The position numbers and the translations under genes are program-made. DNA of 64,000 bases from Archivesica marissinica (Eukaryota; Mollusca; Bivalvia; Venerida; Vesicomyidae). The notes under the pieces are model-generated. The model worked only from the letters and a program-made list of their open reading frames with translations, did not search any database and was not told the origin of the DNA. How positions within the stretch are numbered: the first letter of the stretch is position 1; every line of letters starts with the position of its first letter. The stretch is from positions 69,622,903-69,686,902 of the forward strand of contig CM026387.1 of the NCBI GenBank assembly GCA_014843695.1, written 5' to 3'. This document shows positions 8,285 through 19,459 of the stretch, in pieces.

Positions 8285-10840
8285 CCATGTCCCACATTGG
8301 AGTGTAGTTTTAGAACTCAATCAGATATTGATGAAGTTTATAGTGAATGGTGTAAAATTATTAAGCATAATATGTATACTTCTTTGCCATACAAAACGAT
8401 TTCTTATGGATTGTCTAATAAAAAACGACGCCCGGGTAAACCGTGGTGGTCAGAAAGGTTGACTGACTTATGGTCGGAAGTATGTGAAGCAGAGCGCTTA
8501 TGGTTACGATACTGTAATAGAAGTGATAAATCACACCTAAAATCAAATTATGTTTCAAAACGTAAAATGTTTGATAGTGCAGTACAGAGAGCTAAACGAT
8601 TTTATTGGTTTTCAATTCAAACGCAACTTTTGAATGACTGTAAAATTGACCAGAACAATTTTTGGAAATCCATTGGGAAAATCGGTGTTAATTTCACAAA
8701 TAAAAAGTTGATACCAATGGAAGTTACATTGGAAGATGATTCAGTATCATTCAATGTAACAGATGTTTTAAATAAATGGAAACAATCGTTTGGCTCTCTT
8801 TTACGTAGTAGTCCGGATAGCTCATTTGATAACAATTTGTATGTTAATCCAGACGATACGGACAGCTCATTTAATCATCAAATTTCTATTATTGAAGTTC
8901 AGAAAGCTATTGATGGTGCCAAAAGAGGTAAAGCCTGTGGTATTGATAATATTTCAGCCGAGGTTCTCAAAAATGACACTGCCCTTTCATTTCTACATGT
9001 GCTATTCAATGTTTGTTTTAACAACGGTACCGTACCTACTATATGGGGTAGATGTATCATTAACCCTATACCTAAATCTACAACCACTGACCCACGTGAT
9101 CCTATGTCTTATAGGGGTATATCGCTTGCATCATCAATGTATAAATTGTACTGTTCTATTTTAAACAATCGATTATCAGTATGGGCTGAGGAAAATGATA
9201 AGATTGAGGATGAACAAAATGGTTTTAGAAAGTCTAGAAGCACTATTGATCATATCTCATCGCTTACAAACATTCTAGACACACGTAAAAAGCATAAAAA
9301 ATCTACGTTCTGTGCATTTATTGATTTACAAAAAGCTTACGACACTATTGATAGAAATGTTCTTTGGAAGAGACTACTAGAAAATGGAATTAACGGTAAA
9401 ATGTTTAAGGCCATAACATCACTCTACTGCAGTGTTGAATCTTGTGTAAGAGTTAATTCTTTCAAGACAGAGTGGTTTAATGTTAATTGTGGTCTTAGAC
9501 AGGGTTGTATTCTATCCCCACTTCTGTTTAATTTGTTTATTAATGACCTTACAGTTTATCTGAAATCATTTGATATTGGAATAAATGCTGGCGATGAAAA
9601 GATATGTATATTGCTCTATGCAGATGATATTGTCCTTCTAGCCGAATCGGAGTCTGATCTACAAATACTATTAGATGCTTTGAATAACTGGTGTATTTTA
9701 AATAAAATGAATGTCAATGCCTCAAAGAGTAATATTGTACATTTTCGTCCTAAATCGGTACAGAGAACAACCGTCAACTTTATATGTGGTATTAAATTAA
9801 GACAAGTTGTTGATAAGTATATGTATCTTGGTGTGTTGTTAAGTGAACATGTGGATTATAACATAATGACTAAAGCAGTAGCTCAAAGTGCTAGCCGTGC
9901 CCTTGGTCTCTTAATTGCCAAATGTAAAGTTCTAGGGGGTGTCCCATATGTTGTATATACCAAACTTTATGAGTCTACAGTGCTGCCTGTTATAAATTAC
10001 AGTGCACCAATATGGGGCTTCAAAACATTTTCATGTATAGATTCAGTTCATAACAGAGCAATGAGGTTCTTTTTGGGTGTAGGCAAATACACTCCAAATA
10101 CTGCCATTGCAGGAGAAATGGGTTGGAAGCCGACTGTTGTATGGCAGTGGAAAGGCATATGTTTATTCTGGTCCAAAATATCGTCAATGGATACACATCG
10201 TATGAACAAACGCATAGCACTTTGGGTGGCTTCTAAGGCAAATGTTTCATGTAAAAATTGGTATTATTTAATTGTAAAAGTATTTAATGAAAATAATTTA
10301 AGTATGTTTGCAAATATCACCGAGCCTAAGCCATCATCATTAGTATTCTCAATGGAAAGTAAACTAATGGCTAGGTTCAAATTAAACTGGTTTACATCTA
10401 TTAATAGAGATGTTGGTATATCGGGTCGAGGTAGAAATAAATTACGGTTGTATAAGCTATTTAAAACAGAATTCAAAGTAGAAGACTACTGTATGATGTT
10501 TTTACCTCTTAGTCATAGAGCTGCTTTGAGTAAATTTCGTTGTGGTGTTGCACCAATAAGAATAGAGACGGGCAGGTACGAGAATCTGAGTGTATATCAA
10601 AGGAAATGTCCATTCTGTGACTCCGTTGAAAATGAACTACATGTTATTTTGCAATGTTGTACGTATGCAGATATTAGGTTACCGCTTATTAGAAAAACAA
10701 TGGGTATTTATGGTAATTTTATTAATCTTTCTGATTCAGAAAAGTTTGTTTTTATTTTCTCCAGCAAGGAACTGATAAGATTATGTGCCAAAACCTGTTT
10801 TGAAATTCTTCAAAAACGACGGTTTTTGACGTGTAAATAA
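8285..10840 (+). CDS. LINE reverse transcriptase ORF, lacking its N-terminal endonuclease
   Basis: This frame encodes an RNA-dependent DNA polymerase that would copy LINE RNA at a nicked chromosomal target. The frame opens after a stop at 8282-8284, and its first ATG is at 8372, so the native start is missing. Numbering residues from 8297, an N-terminal linker carries KPWWSERLTDLWSE. RT motif A is AFIDLQKAYDTID with catalytic Asp near 343. Motif B is LRQGCILSPLLFNLFINDL. Motif C is YADD at about 441-444. A C-terminal CPFC...H...C cluster (Cys771, Cys774, His782, Cys787) looks like the zinc-binding tail of many LINE ORF2 proteins. No RNase H domain is evident. There are no internal stops over about 850 codons, implying a young insertion. 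Without an endonuclease this copy is unlikely to move by itself. Confidence 0.93.
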   Translation, partial: PCPTLECSFRTQSDIDEVYSEWCKIIKHNMYTSLPYKTISYGLSNKKRRPGKPWWSERLTDLWSEVCEAERLWLRYCNRSDKSHLKSNYVSKRKMFDSAVQRAKRFYWFSIQTQLLNDCKIDQNNFWKSIGKIGVNFTNKKLIPMEVTLEDDSVSFNVTDVLNKWKQSFGSLLRSSPDSSFDNNLYVNPDDTDSSFNHQISIIEVQKAIDGAKRGKACGIDNISAEVLKNDTALSFLHVLFNVCFNNGTVPTIWGRCIINPIPKSTTTDPRDPMSYRGISLASSMYKLYCSILNNRLSVWAEENDKIEDEQNGFRKSRSTIDHISSLTNILDTRKKHKKSTFCAFIDLQKAYDTIDRNVLWKRLLENGINGKMFKAITSLYCSVESCVRVNSFKTEWFNVNCGLRQGCILSPLLFNLFINDLTVYLKSFDIGINAGDEKICILLYADDIVLLAESESDLQILLDALNNWCILNKMNVNASKSNIVHFRPKSVQRTTVNFICGIKLRQVVDKYMYLGVLLSEHVDYNIMTKAVAQSASRALGLLIAKCKVLGGVPYVVYTKLYESTVLPVINYSAPIWGFKTFSCIDSVHNRAMRFFLGVGKYTPNTAIAGEMGWKPTVVWQWKGICLFWSKISSMDTHRMNKRIALWVASKANVSCKNWYYLIVKVFNENNLSMFANITEPKPSSLVFSMESKLMARFKLNWFTSINRDVGISGRGRNKLRLYKLFKTEFKVEDYCMMFLPLSHRAALSKFRCGVAPIRIETGRYENLSVYQRKCPFCDSVENELHVILQCCTYADIRLPLIRKTMGIYGNFINLSDSEKFVFIFSSKELIRLCAKTCFEILQKRRFLTCK

Positions 10841-11446
10841 AATCAGTATGTTATGTAGTTCATAGATTGTAATATATATTTAGCATGTAAATAATGTATC
10901 TCAATTGTTTCTTAATACTATGAATACTTTTTTATTGCCAACTAAATAGTCTATGCTAATCAGTTCATCACTGATCTGATCAGAGGTGATAATTGTTTTT
11001 TTATACCATTTTTTTTAATTAATAAGCGCGTTAGTGCTCTTTTTCAATATCAGTGTTTTAATAAATATTTTAAGCACTTCTTAGATAAGATTAGCGTAGG
11101 CAATTTAGATTTAACACATTTATATCTAAGAGTAGGTCTTGTTTTGGACCGAGAATCTCACTGATAGCGGTTACCCATGGTGATGTTTTGCGGCTGTGGT
11201 GTAATGGTGGCAATGTGCCCGTCACCATTTTGACGATTGTCTTCAGTTTGTGAGAGTATCGGTCTGGATCAACCTATATAAACTTTAGTTTTAAGAAACT
11301 TATATGTTGAATCGTGTTCTATTGTGAATTGTTACTGTTACTGTCTCTTATAATTCATTATTGAGTGGCAATGTACATCGATATGTTTTTATTATATTGA
11401 ATGTTGTTTGTTGTACATTGATGAGACGTAAATAAAGAATAAAATC
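8285..11446 (+). mobile_element. 5'-truncated non-LTR retrotransposon (LINE)
   Basis: The body is a long reverse-transcriptase frame followed by a roughly 600-bp AT-rich 3' region that ends with overlapping AATAAA signals at 11431-11443. The usual upstream endonuclease domain is absent and the frame begins without an ATG, so this is a 5'-truncated insertion. Immediately to the right begins sequence also found in the MITE at 47301, so the junction is close to 11446. The clade is not certain; general features fit the CR1/Jockey/I range of endonuclease-type LINEs. Confidence 0.85.
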
Positions 11447-11566
11447 TAGAAGCACTTCTCAACGTAATGACCAATACCTAATTAATGAACCCATTAGTAG
11501 TGAAACAACCAGAATTACCAAAAACAAAGGTCGGAATAACATAATGGATTGGATGCAACCCGTAAA
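11447..11566 (+). mobile_element. MITE-end fragment shared with the element at 47301
   Basis: CTTCTCAACG, CCAATACCT and CCATTAGTAGTGAAACAA parallel CCTCTCAACGCCAATACCT and ACATTAGTAGTCAAACAA near 47320-47373. This is probably the remnant of a TTAA MITE end between the LINE and the next satellite. Confidence 0.5.
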
Positions 11567-13729
11567 CATTGTCGGTTATCTCTATGTAGGCTGGGTAGCT
11601 ATACCGAGTGCGCATACATTGTCGGTTATCTCTATGTAGGCTGGGTAGCTATGCCGAGTGCGCATACATTGTCGGTTATCTCTATGTAGGCTGGGTAGCT
11701 ATGCCGAGTGCGCATACATTGTCGGTTATCTCTATGTAGGCTGGGTAGCTATGCCGAGTGCATAAACATTGTCGGTTATCTCTATGTAGGCTGGGTAGCT
11801 ATGCCGAGTGCATAAACATTGTCGGTTATCTCTATGTAGGCTGGGTAGCTATGCCGAGTGCGCATACATTGTCGGTTATCTCTATGTAGGCTGGGTAGCT
11901 ATGCCGAGTGCGCATACATTGTCGGTTATCTCTATGTAGGCTGGGTAGCTATGCCGAGTGCATATACATTATCGGTTATCTCTATGTAGGCTGGGTAGCT
12001 ATGCCGAGTGCATATACATTGTCGGTTATCTCTATGTAGGCTGGGTAGCTATGCCGAGTGCGTAAACATTGTCGGTTATCTCTATGTAGGCTGGGTAGCT
12101 ATGCCGAGTGTGTATACATTGTCGGTTATCTCTATGTAGGCTGGGTAGCTATGCCGAGCGCATATACATTGTCGGTTATCTCTATGTAGGCTGGGTAGCT
12201 ATGCCGAGTGCATATACATTGTCGGTTATCTCTATGTAGGCTGGGTAGCTATGCCGAGTGCGCATACATTGTCGGTTATCTCTATGTAGGCTGGATAGCT
12301 ATGCCGAGTGCGTATACATTGTCGGTTATCTCTATGTAGGCTGGGTAGCTATGCCGAGTGCGTATACATTGTCGGTTATCTCTATGTAGGCTGGGTAGCT
12401 ATGCCGAGTGCGTATACATACATTGTCGGTTATCTCTATGTAGGCTGGGTAGCTATACCGAGCGCATAAACATTGTCGGTTATCTCTATGTAGGCTGGGT
12501 AGCTATGCCGAGTGTGTATACATTGTCGGTTATCTCTATGTAGGCTGGGTAGCTATGCCGAGTGCATATACATTGTCGGTTATCTCTATGTAGGCTGGGT
12601 AGCTATACCGAGCGCATAAACATTGTCGGTTATCTCTATGTAGGCTGGGTAGCTATGCCGAGTGCGCATACATTGTCGGTTATCTCTATGTAGGCTGGGT
12701 AGCTATGCCGAGTGCATAAACATTGTCGGTTATCTCTATGTAGGCTGGGTAGCTATGCCGAGTGCGCATCCATTGTCGGTTATCTCTATGTAGGCTGGGT
12801 AGCTATGCCGATTGCGTAAACATTGTCGGTTATCTCTATGTAGGCTGGGTAGCTATGCCGAGTGCGTATACATTGTCAGTTATCTCTATGTAGGCTGGGT
12901 AGCTATGCCGAGTGCGCATACATTGTCGGTTATCTCTATGTAGGCTGGGTAGCTATGCCGAGTGCGTATACATTGTCGGTTATCTCTATGTAGGCTGGAT
13001 AGCTATGCCGAGTGCATATACATTGTCGGTTATCTCTATGTAGGCTGGGTAGCTATGCCGAGTGCGTATACATTGTCGGTTATCTCTATGTAGGCTGGGT
13101 AGCTATGCCGAGTGCGTATACATTGTCGGTTATCTCTATGTAGGCTGGGTAGCTATGCCGAGTGTGTATACATTGTCGGTTATCTCTATGTAGGCTGGGT
13201 AGCTATGCCGAGTGCGTATACATTGTCGGTTATCTCTATGTAGGCTGGGTAGCTATGCCGAGTGCGTATACATTGTCGGTTATCTCTATGTAGGCTGGGT
13301 AGCTATGCCGAGTGCGTATACATACATTGTCGGTTATCTCTATGTAGGCTGGGTAGCTATGCCGAGTGCATATACATTGTCGGTTATCTCTATGTAGGCT
13401 GGGTAGCTATGCCGAGTGCGTATACATTGTCGGTTATCTCTATGTAGGCTGGGTAGCTATGCCGAGTGCATATACATTGTCGGTTATCTCTATGTAGGCT
13501 GGGTAGCTATGCCGAGTGTGTAAACATTGTCGGTTATCTCTATGTAGGCTGGGTAGCTATGCCGAGTGCGTAAACATTGTCGGTTATCTCTATGTAGGCT
13601 GGGTAGCTATGCCGAGTGCGTAAACATTGTCGGTTATCTCTATGTAGGCTGGGTAGCTATGCCGAGTGCGTATACATTGTCGGTTATCTCTATGTAGGCT
13701 GGGTAGCTATGCCGAGTGCGTATACATTG
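11567..13729 (+). repeat. 50-bp satellite array 2, about 43 copies
   Basis: The unit starts CATTGTCGGTTATCTCTATG and contains TAGGCTGGGTAGCTATGCCG, ending GTGCGTATA or variants (GCATA, GTAAA). Two units are extended by four bases (TACATACATT). Variation is concentrated in the last ten bases while the first forty are nearly fixed. The sequence is unrelated to satellite array 1 despite the same period. Frames of about 61-102 codons across it are artefacts. Confidence 0.97.
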
Positions 13730-13840
13730 ATTACGATATATAAATGGCTGTTGGATGTATGGAGATTCAGTAGCGTACCAACTTATGAGAACTACTTTGT
13801 TAAATCAGATATCGGTTCCAGGCTACAGTCTCTCATTGCT

Positions 13841-14088
13841 TTTAGTTTAAACTTTATTTATTTTACATGGATTGTGAAACAAGTTGCAACAACTTATATT
13901 AATCACTCTCGTTGGCGAGGATGAAAGCGTAAATGTGGTCATTCATATGGGAGGAAACCCGAGTATGCGAAGAAAACCCACCAGTCCGATCTGGCGACCA
14001 CAGTACCATCTCACATACTTCCCGGTCCGAAGATCGAACCCGGGTTGCCTTGGTGAGAAGCGAGTGCGCTAACCACTGCGCTAACCAT
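13841..14088 (-). mobile_element. tRNA-derived SINE family A
   Basis: On the minus strand it contains the A-box head, B-box GGGTTCGATCTTCGG, a degraded V-domain-like core and the shared tail. The final tail reads AAATAAATAAAGTTTAAAC toward 13841. Confidence 0.85.
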
Positions 14089-14592
14089 TTTTCTTACTAT
14101 ACTACACAATGTATGCAAATTAGTTACTTTTCAACCCTACAAAAAGTAAGACATTTTCAGACAGATCGCAGACGATACTTGTTCAACTAATGTACTGTAA
14201 GCTGAAATTACTGTTCTGTGAAACAAAGATTCTTAAATATTTATTTGTATGTGCAATGTATGCCAATTAACCACATTATTGGTGTTTTTTGGACTGCTAA
14301 TACAAGTGTAGCAATCCTAAAAAAAATAGTACTTGTGGAGCGAGCACTTATGTGTGCAACAAGTGGAGAATAAACCCAAACACACACGGCCTTCATCAAA
14401 AACGACCGACCTAATCTGAACAAGTTTAATAGAAGTCATTGAAAGACTGTTTTATGTACATGTAATTTTAAATTCAACATACTTGACGGCAAACATTTTC
14501 TTTGAATTTCACCGAGTGAAAGTTTCATCAAATTATGCCTATATCTTAGAGGAAATGTTGTGTAACGGCGTTTGTTCGATTTGACCTAGTTG
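14089..14592. other. Non-coding unique sequence
   Basis: Between two SINE A copies. No gene or repeat recognised. Confidence 0.5.
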
Positions 14593-14835
14593 TTTTTAAA
14601 CTTTATTAATTTAACAATGATTGCGAAGCAAGTTTAAACAACTTATATTAAACACTCTCGTTGGCGCGGATGAAAGCGTAAATGTGGTCATTCGTGTGGG
14701 AGGAAACCGGAGAAAACCCACCTGTCCGATCTGGTGACCACATACCATCTCACATTCATTTCCGGTCCGAGGATCGAACCTGGGTTGCATTGATGAGAAG
14801 CGAGTGAGCTAACCACTGCGCTAATCGGACAGCCA
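14593..14835 (-). mobile_element. tRNA-derived SINE family A
   Basis: Minus-strand copy with head GCTGTCCGATTAGCGCAGTG and B-box AGGTTCGATCCTCGG. A deletion in the core removes part of the CTCCGGGTACTCCGG motif. Confidence 0.85.
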
Positions 14836-14937
14836 AAGTTGTTTGATGTACTGAATAAATTTCAACAATACTAGAAGGGGTCAGGTGAGGATCATTCAGC
14901 TTCATACAGTTCTGTTTAGTTCCAGTAATACTCTGTA

Positions 14938-15870
14938 ACACCAAGTAACTGACATGGACTGGTGCATTCAACACCAAGTAACTGACATGGACTGGTGCAT
15001 TCAACACCAAGTACCTGACATGGTCTGGTGCATTCAACACCAAGTAACTGACATGGACTGGTGCATTCAACACCAAGTAACTGACATGGACTGGTGCATT
15101 CAACACCAAGTAACTGGCATGGACTGGTGCATTCAACACCAAGTAACTGACATGGACTGGTGCATTCAACACCAAGTAACTGACAGGACTGGTGCATTCA
15201 ACACCAAGTAACTGACATGGACTGGTGCATTCAACACCAAGTAACTGACATGGACTGGTGCATTCAACACCAAGTAACTGACATGGACTGGTGCATTCAA
15301 CACCAAGTAACTGACATGGACTGGTGCATTCAACACCACGTAACTGACATGGACTGGTGCATTCAACACCAAGTACCTGACATGGTCTGGTGCATTCAAC
15401 ACCAAGTAACTGACATGGACTGGTGCATTCAACACCAAGTAACTGACATGGACTGGTGCATTCAACACCAAGTAACTGACATGGACTGGTGCATTCAACA
15501 CCAAGTAACTGACATGGACTGGTGCATTCAACACCAAGTAACTGACATGGACTGGTGCATTCAACACCAAGTAACTGACATGGACTGGTGCATTCAACAC
15601 CAAGTAACTGACATAGACTGGTGCATTCAACACCAAGTAACTGACATGGACTGGTACATTCAACACCAAGTAACTGACATGGACTGGTACATTCAACACC
15701 AAGTAACTGACATGGACTGGTGCATTCAACACCAAGTAACTGACATGGACTGGTGCATACAACACCAAGTAACTGACATGGTCTGGTGCATTCAACACCA
15801 AGTAACTGACATGGACTGGTGCATTCAACACCAAGTAACAGACATGGACTGGTGCATTCAACACCAAGTT
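14938..15870 (+). repeat. 33-bp satellite array, about 28 copies
   Basis: The unit reads CAACACCAAGTAACTGACAT followed by GGACTGGTGCATT. Because 33 is a multiple of three, long frames run through it on both strands (an 11-residue period), which is not evidence of coding. The unit matches the right terminus of the TTAA MITE copies at 48828-49221 and 49612-49847 in reverse complement, so the satellite appears to be built from a transposon end. Confidence 0.97.
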
Positions 15871-16262
15871 CATTGGCATCATTTTAACAAGAAAATTATG
15901 TAAAATCTACAAAAACTGATGTCCATATGTGAACATTTGCACATCTGTTGTTAATTGAACATTTCACCATATGTTGATTAACAGTGTCGGCAGAAATCTT
16001 GCTATAGGAATTAAAACACAACCAATCCCAAACAAATGTTACTGAAGCATACTTATAGTTGAAGAATCTGTGACCTTGACCATCTTGACCCGATATTCCC
16101 ATTAAACATTCTACATACCAATCTTTGTAAAGGATTGTGATCAGATGTTACAAGTTTTGAAATATTATTCTGAACATATATACTAAAATACTAAGGAATG
16201 CAAATATGTATAAACTTCCACTTTACTATATACTATTATATATATGTACAATGTATATAGGA
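15871..16262. other. Non-coding unique sequence
   Basis: No gene or element recognised. Confidence 0.5.
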
Positions 16263-16264
16263 AA

Positions 16265-16382
16265 GGACGGATCTGTAGTCCAGTGAGCAACACGCTGGAC
16301 TGGTAATCCAGGGATCGCAGGTTCGATTCCCCATCTGTTAAACCAAGGTCTCGTGTTGGTGCTTTACACTGTGCACCTGTGA
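16265..16382 (+). mobile_element. SINE family B, 5' part
   Basis: Contains the tRNA-Thr(GGU)-like head: A-box TAGTCCAGTGAG, anticodon arm CTGGACTGGTAATCCAG and B-box GGTTCGATTCC. It then runs AAGGTCTCGTGTTGGTGCTT and breaks off after CTGTGCACCTGTGAG. The middle segment around the AATAAAATTAACAG motif is deleted. Confidence 0.75.
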
Positions 16383-16552
16383 GAATTATCATAGATTTGA
16401 AAAAAGGCATTATTTTGGAATGTTGTATAAGTTCGGATATATGCATTATGTAATGTTATGTTAATCAAGTTATATTTCGCATTATTTGGAAATCAATCTT
16501 GTGAATAATTGAAGTTATCCAATTTATAAAACACACATCCATATACTAGTAT
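16383..16552. other. Short non-coding spacer
   Basis: AT-rich DNA between the SINE B fragment and the next satellite. Confidence 0.4.
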
Positions 16553-18215
16553 TTATATGGAGAAATATAGATACATGTAAAGGAATGTATTTTTATGGAA
16601 TAGAGAAATATATATACATGTAAAGGAATGTATTTTTATGGAATAGAGAAATATAGATACATGTAAACTAAAAGGAATGTATTTTTATGGAATAGAGAAA
16701 TATAGATACATGTAAAGGAATGTATTTTTATGGAATAGAGAAATATAGATCATGTAAAGGAATGTATTTTATGGAATAGAGAAATATAGATCATGTAAAG
16801 GAATGTATTTTTATGGAATAGAGAAATATAGATCATGTAAAGGAATGTATTTTTATGGAATAGAGAAATATATATACATGTAAAGGAATGTATTTTTATG
16901 GAATAGAGAAATATAGATCATGTAAAGGAATGTATTTTTATGGAATAGAGAAATATATATACATGTAAAGGAATGTATTTTTATGGAATAGAGAAATATA
17001 TATACATGTAAAGGAATGTATTTTTATGGAATAGAGAAATATAGATACATGTAAACTAAAAGGAATGTATTTTTATGGAATAGAGAAATATAGATACATG
17101 TAAAGGAATGTATTTTTATGGAATAGAGAAATATAGATCATGTAAAGGAATGTATTTTATGGAATAGAGAAATATAGATCATGTAAAGGAATGTATTTTT
17201 ATGGAATAGAGAAATATAGATCATGTAAAGGAATGTATTTTTATGGAATAGAGAAATATATATACATGTAAAGGAATGTATTTTTATGGAATAGAGAAAT
17301 ATAGATCATGTAATGGAATGTATTTTTATGGAATAGAGAAATATATATACATGTAAAGGAATGTATTTTTATGGAATAGAGAAATATAGATACATGTAAA
17401 GGAATGTATTTTTATGGAATAGAGAAATATAGATACATGTAAAGGAATGTATTTTTATGGAATAGAGAAATATAGATCATGTAAAGGAATGTATTTTATG
17501 GAATAGAGAAATATAGATCATGTAAAGGAATGTATTTTTATGGAATAGAGAAATATAGATCATGTAAAGGAATGTATTTTTATGGAATAGAGAAATATAT
17601 ATACATGTAAAGGAATGTATTTTTATGGAATAGAGAAATATAGATCATGTAAAGGAATGTATTTTTATGGAATAGAGAAATATATATACATGTAAAGGAA
17701 TGTATTTTTATGGAATAGAGAAATATATATACATGTAATGGAATGTATTTTTATGGAATAGAGAAATATATATACATGTAAAGGAATGTATTTTTATGGA
17801 ATAGAGAAATATATATACATGTAAAGGAATGTATTTTATGGAATAGAGAAATATAGATCATGTAAAGGAATGTATTTTTATGGAATAGAGAAATATATAT
17901 ACATGTAAAGGAATGTATTTTTATGGAATAGAGAAATATAGATACATGTAAAGGAATGTATTATTATGGAATAGAGAAATATATATACATGTAAAGGAAT
18001 GTATTTTATGGAATAGAGAAATATAGATCATGTAAAGGAATGTATTTTTATGGAATAGAGAAATATATATACACGTAAAGGAATGTATTTTTATGGAATA
18101 GAGAAATATATATACATGTAAAGGAATGTATTTTTATGGAATAGAGAAATATATATACATGTAAAGGAATGTATTTTTATGGAATAAAGAAATATAGATA
18201 CATGTAAAGGAATGT
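16553..18215 (+). repeat. About 43-bp satellite array with higher-order structure, about 39 copies
   Basis: The unit reads GGAATGTATTTTTATGGAAT, then AGAGAAATATAGATACATGT and AAA. Length variants of 41-42 bp (AGATCATG, or one T fewer) and 48 bp (AAACTAAAAGG insertion) recur in the same order. The inserted variant appears at 16661 and again at 17049, giving a higher-order repeat of about 388 bp. Confidence 0.95.
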
Positions 18216-18386
18216 ATATAATTTGCCTTTACTAAATGTTTAACTTGTTCCAAATTCAATACATTTGTATTATGGCTATGGCAGGATCAATTGTCAATTA
18301 AGCACAGCACGACCTTGACCTTGCATAGAAAACTTTACTTATATACCTACTTTAGTTGCATGGAGCAAACAAATTACATATATTTT
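18216..18386. other. Short non-coding spacer
   Basis: Unique sequence between the 43-bp array and the SINE cluster. Confidence 0.4.
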
Positions 18387-18388
18387 TC

Positions 18389-18434
18389 TAAAACTTTATT
18401 TATTTTACAACAATTGCGAAACAAGCTTTAACAA
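18389..18434 (-). mobile_element. SINE A tail fragment
   Basis: AAACTTTATTTATTTTACAA and AATTGCGAAACAAG are the reverse complement of the family A 3' tail. A family C copy in the opposite orientation starts immediately to the right, suggesting one SINE inserted into the other. Confidence 0.6.
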
Positions 18435-18435
18435 T

Positions 18436-18623
18436 GAAAGCCGTGATAGTGCAGTGGTGCGAAAAGCGCGGAGTTTGAGCCCCACTGAAGCCGTTACGAT
18501 TGTGCCCTTAGGCAAGGCATTTAAATTCTATGTTGTCTCTTCTCTCTCCCGCGAGAGAGAGTGATTAATATAAGTTGTAAGAACTTGTTTCGTAATCGAG
18601 CTAAAATAACTTTGTATATATTT
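18436..18623 (+). mobile_element. tRNA-derived SINE family C, internally deleted
   Basis: Head GCCGTGATAGTGCAGTGG, B-box-like GGAGTTTGAGCCCC, body CCTTAGGCAAGGCATTTAAA and tail AACTTGTTTCGTAATCGAGC are present. The segment around the GATTCCATCAGG motif is missing. Confidence 0.8.
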
Positions 18624-18734
18624 ATGCTTTGTGAGAAATGTGAGTATGTTCTTCAGTACTACAGCTATAAATGATATTATACAAATATCTACAATGTTTA
18701 CTCGTTTTTGGGGTTTATTGTTGCATCCTCAGCT

Positions 18735-18972
18735 TAGGTCATACGGCGACTCTCCAGTTATTATAGGTGGAGGAAGACCCTGGGTGCCCCTCCGTACAGT
18801 ATTGTAGACACGGACGGGCACCCAGGTAGAACCACCGACCTACCTCAAGCCAGCTGGATAGCTTTCCTCACATGAAATAATTTGACATTCCCCAGTGGGA
18901 TTCAAACCTACAGCGGTGAAGTGCAAGTGATTTGAAATAAACAACCGTAACCACTCGGCCATGGAGGTCCGT
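18735..18972 (-). mobile_element. tRNA-derived SINE (family D or relative)
   Basis: On the minus strand ATGGCCGAGTGGTTACGG is an A-box region and GTAGGTTTGAATCCCAC a B-box, with a long variable arm typical of Leu/Ser-type heads. The body to the left includes an inverted pair: CTGGGTGCCC near 18780 and GGGCACCCAG near 18816. Confidence 0.6.
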
Positions 18973-19237
18973 TATCTCCAATGTACAATGCAGCATAGCT
19001 ACTGTACACGTATAATCATGGTATAATCACATGTTATTGCATGCTTTCTGTGAGTGCAAACAGTACAAATGTAGGTCATGGCCATAAAAATAGGTCTTGT
19101 CCTCAGCACTTGAGAATGTCCTTCAGTGTCTTACACGTTACGACTGAGACACAAGTTATCACCAGGTCTGGTTGCCACCGACTTATATTGTGCAACTAAT
19201 CAATCCCAAAACTGAAACCTCAACCCTGGAGGTACAG
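18973..19237. other. Non-coding unique sequence
   Basis: No supported feature. Confidence 0.4.
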
Positions 19238-19284
19238 AGATGTGTCCACTGGTAGAGTAATACAGCCTGTCCATCTATCTACCT
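19238..19284 (-). repeat. Inverted unit at the edge of the 58-bp array
   Basis: CCACTGGTAGAGTAATACAG and CCTGTCCATCTATCTACCTG are the reverse complement of the unit that repeats in forward orientation from about 19460. Short forward fragments follow at 19310-19360. Confidence 0.9.
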
Positions 19285-19459
19285 GTATTGTCCAGATCCC
19301 TGGAGGTACAGAGATGTGGGAGATGTATTGTCCAGATCACGTAGATAGATGGACAGATATTATGGGGAGGGCCAATCACTAATGTTGTTAGAACTTGTGG
19401 CCCAACCCATTTGCTAATTATGTATTCTTAATTTGTTTGTAATTGTAAATAATAAAAAA

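Noticed and set aside
14756..15903. Long open frames with an 11-residue period on both strands
   Set aside because: They come from a 33-bp tandem repeat, whose length is a multiple of three. Both strands are open, there is no start or splice context, and the unit matches a MITE end.
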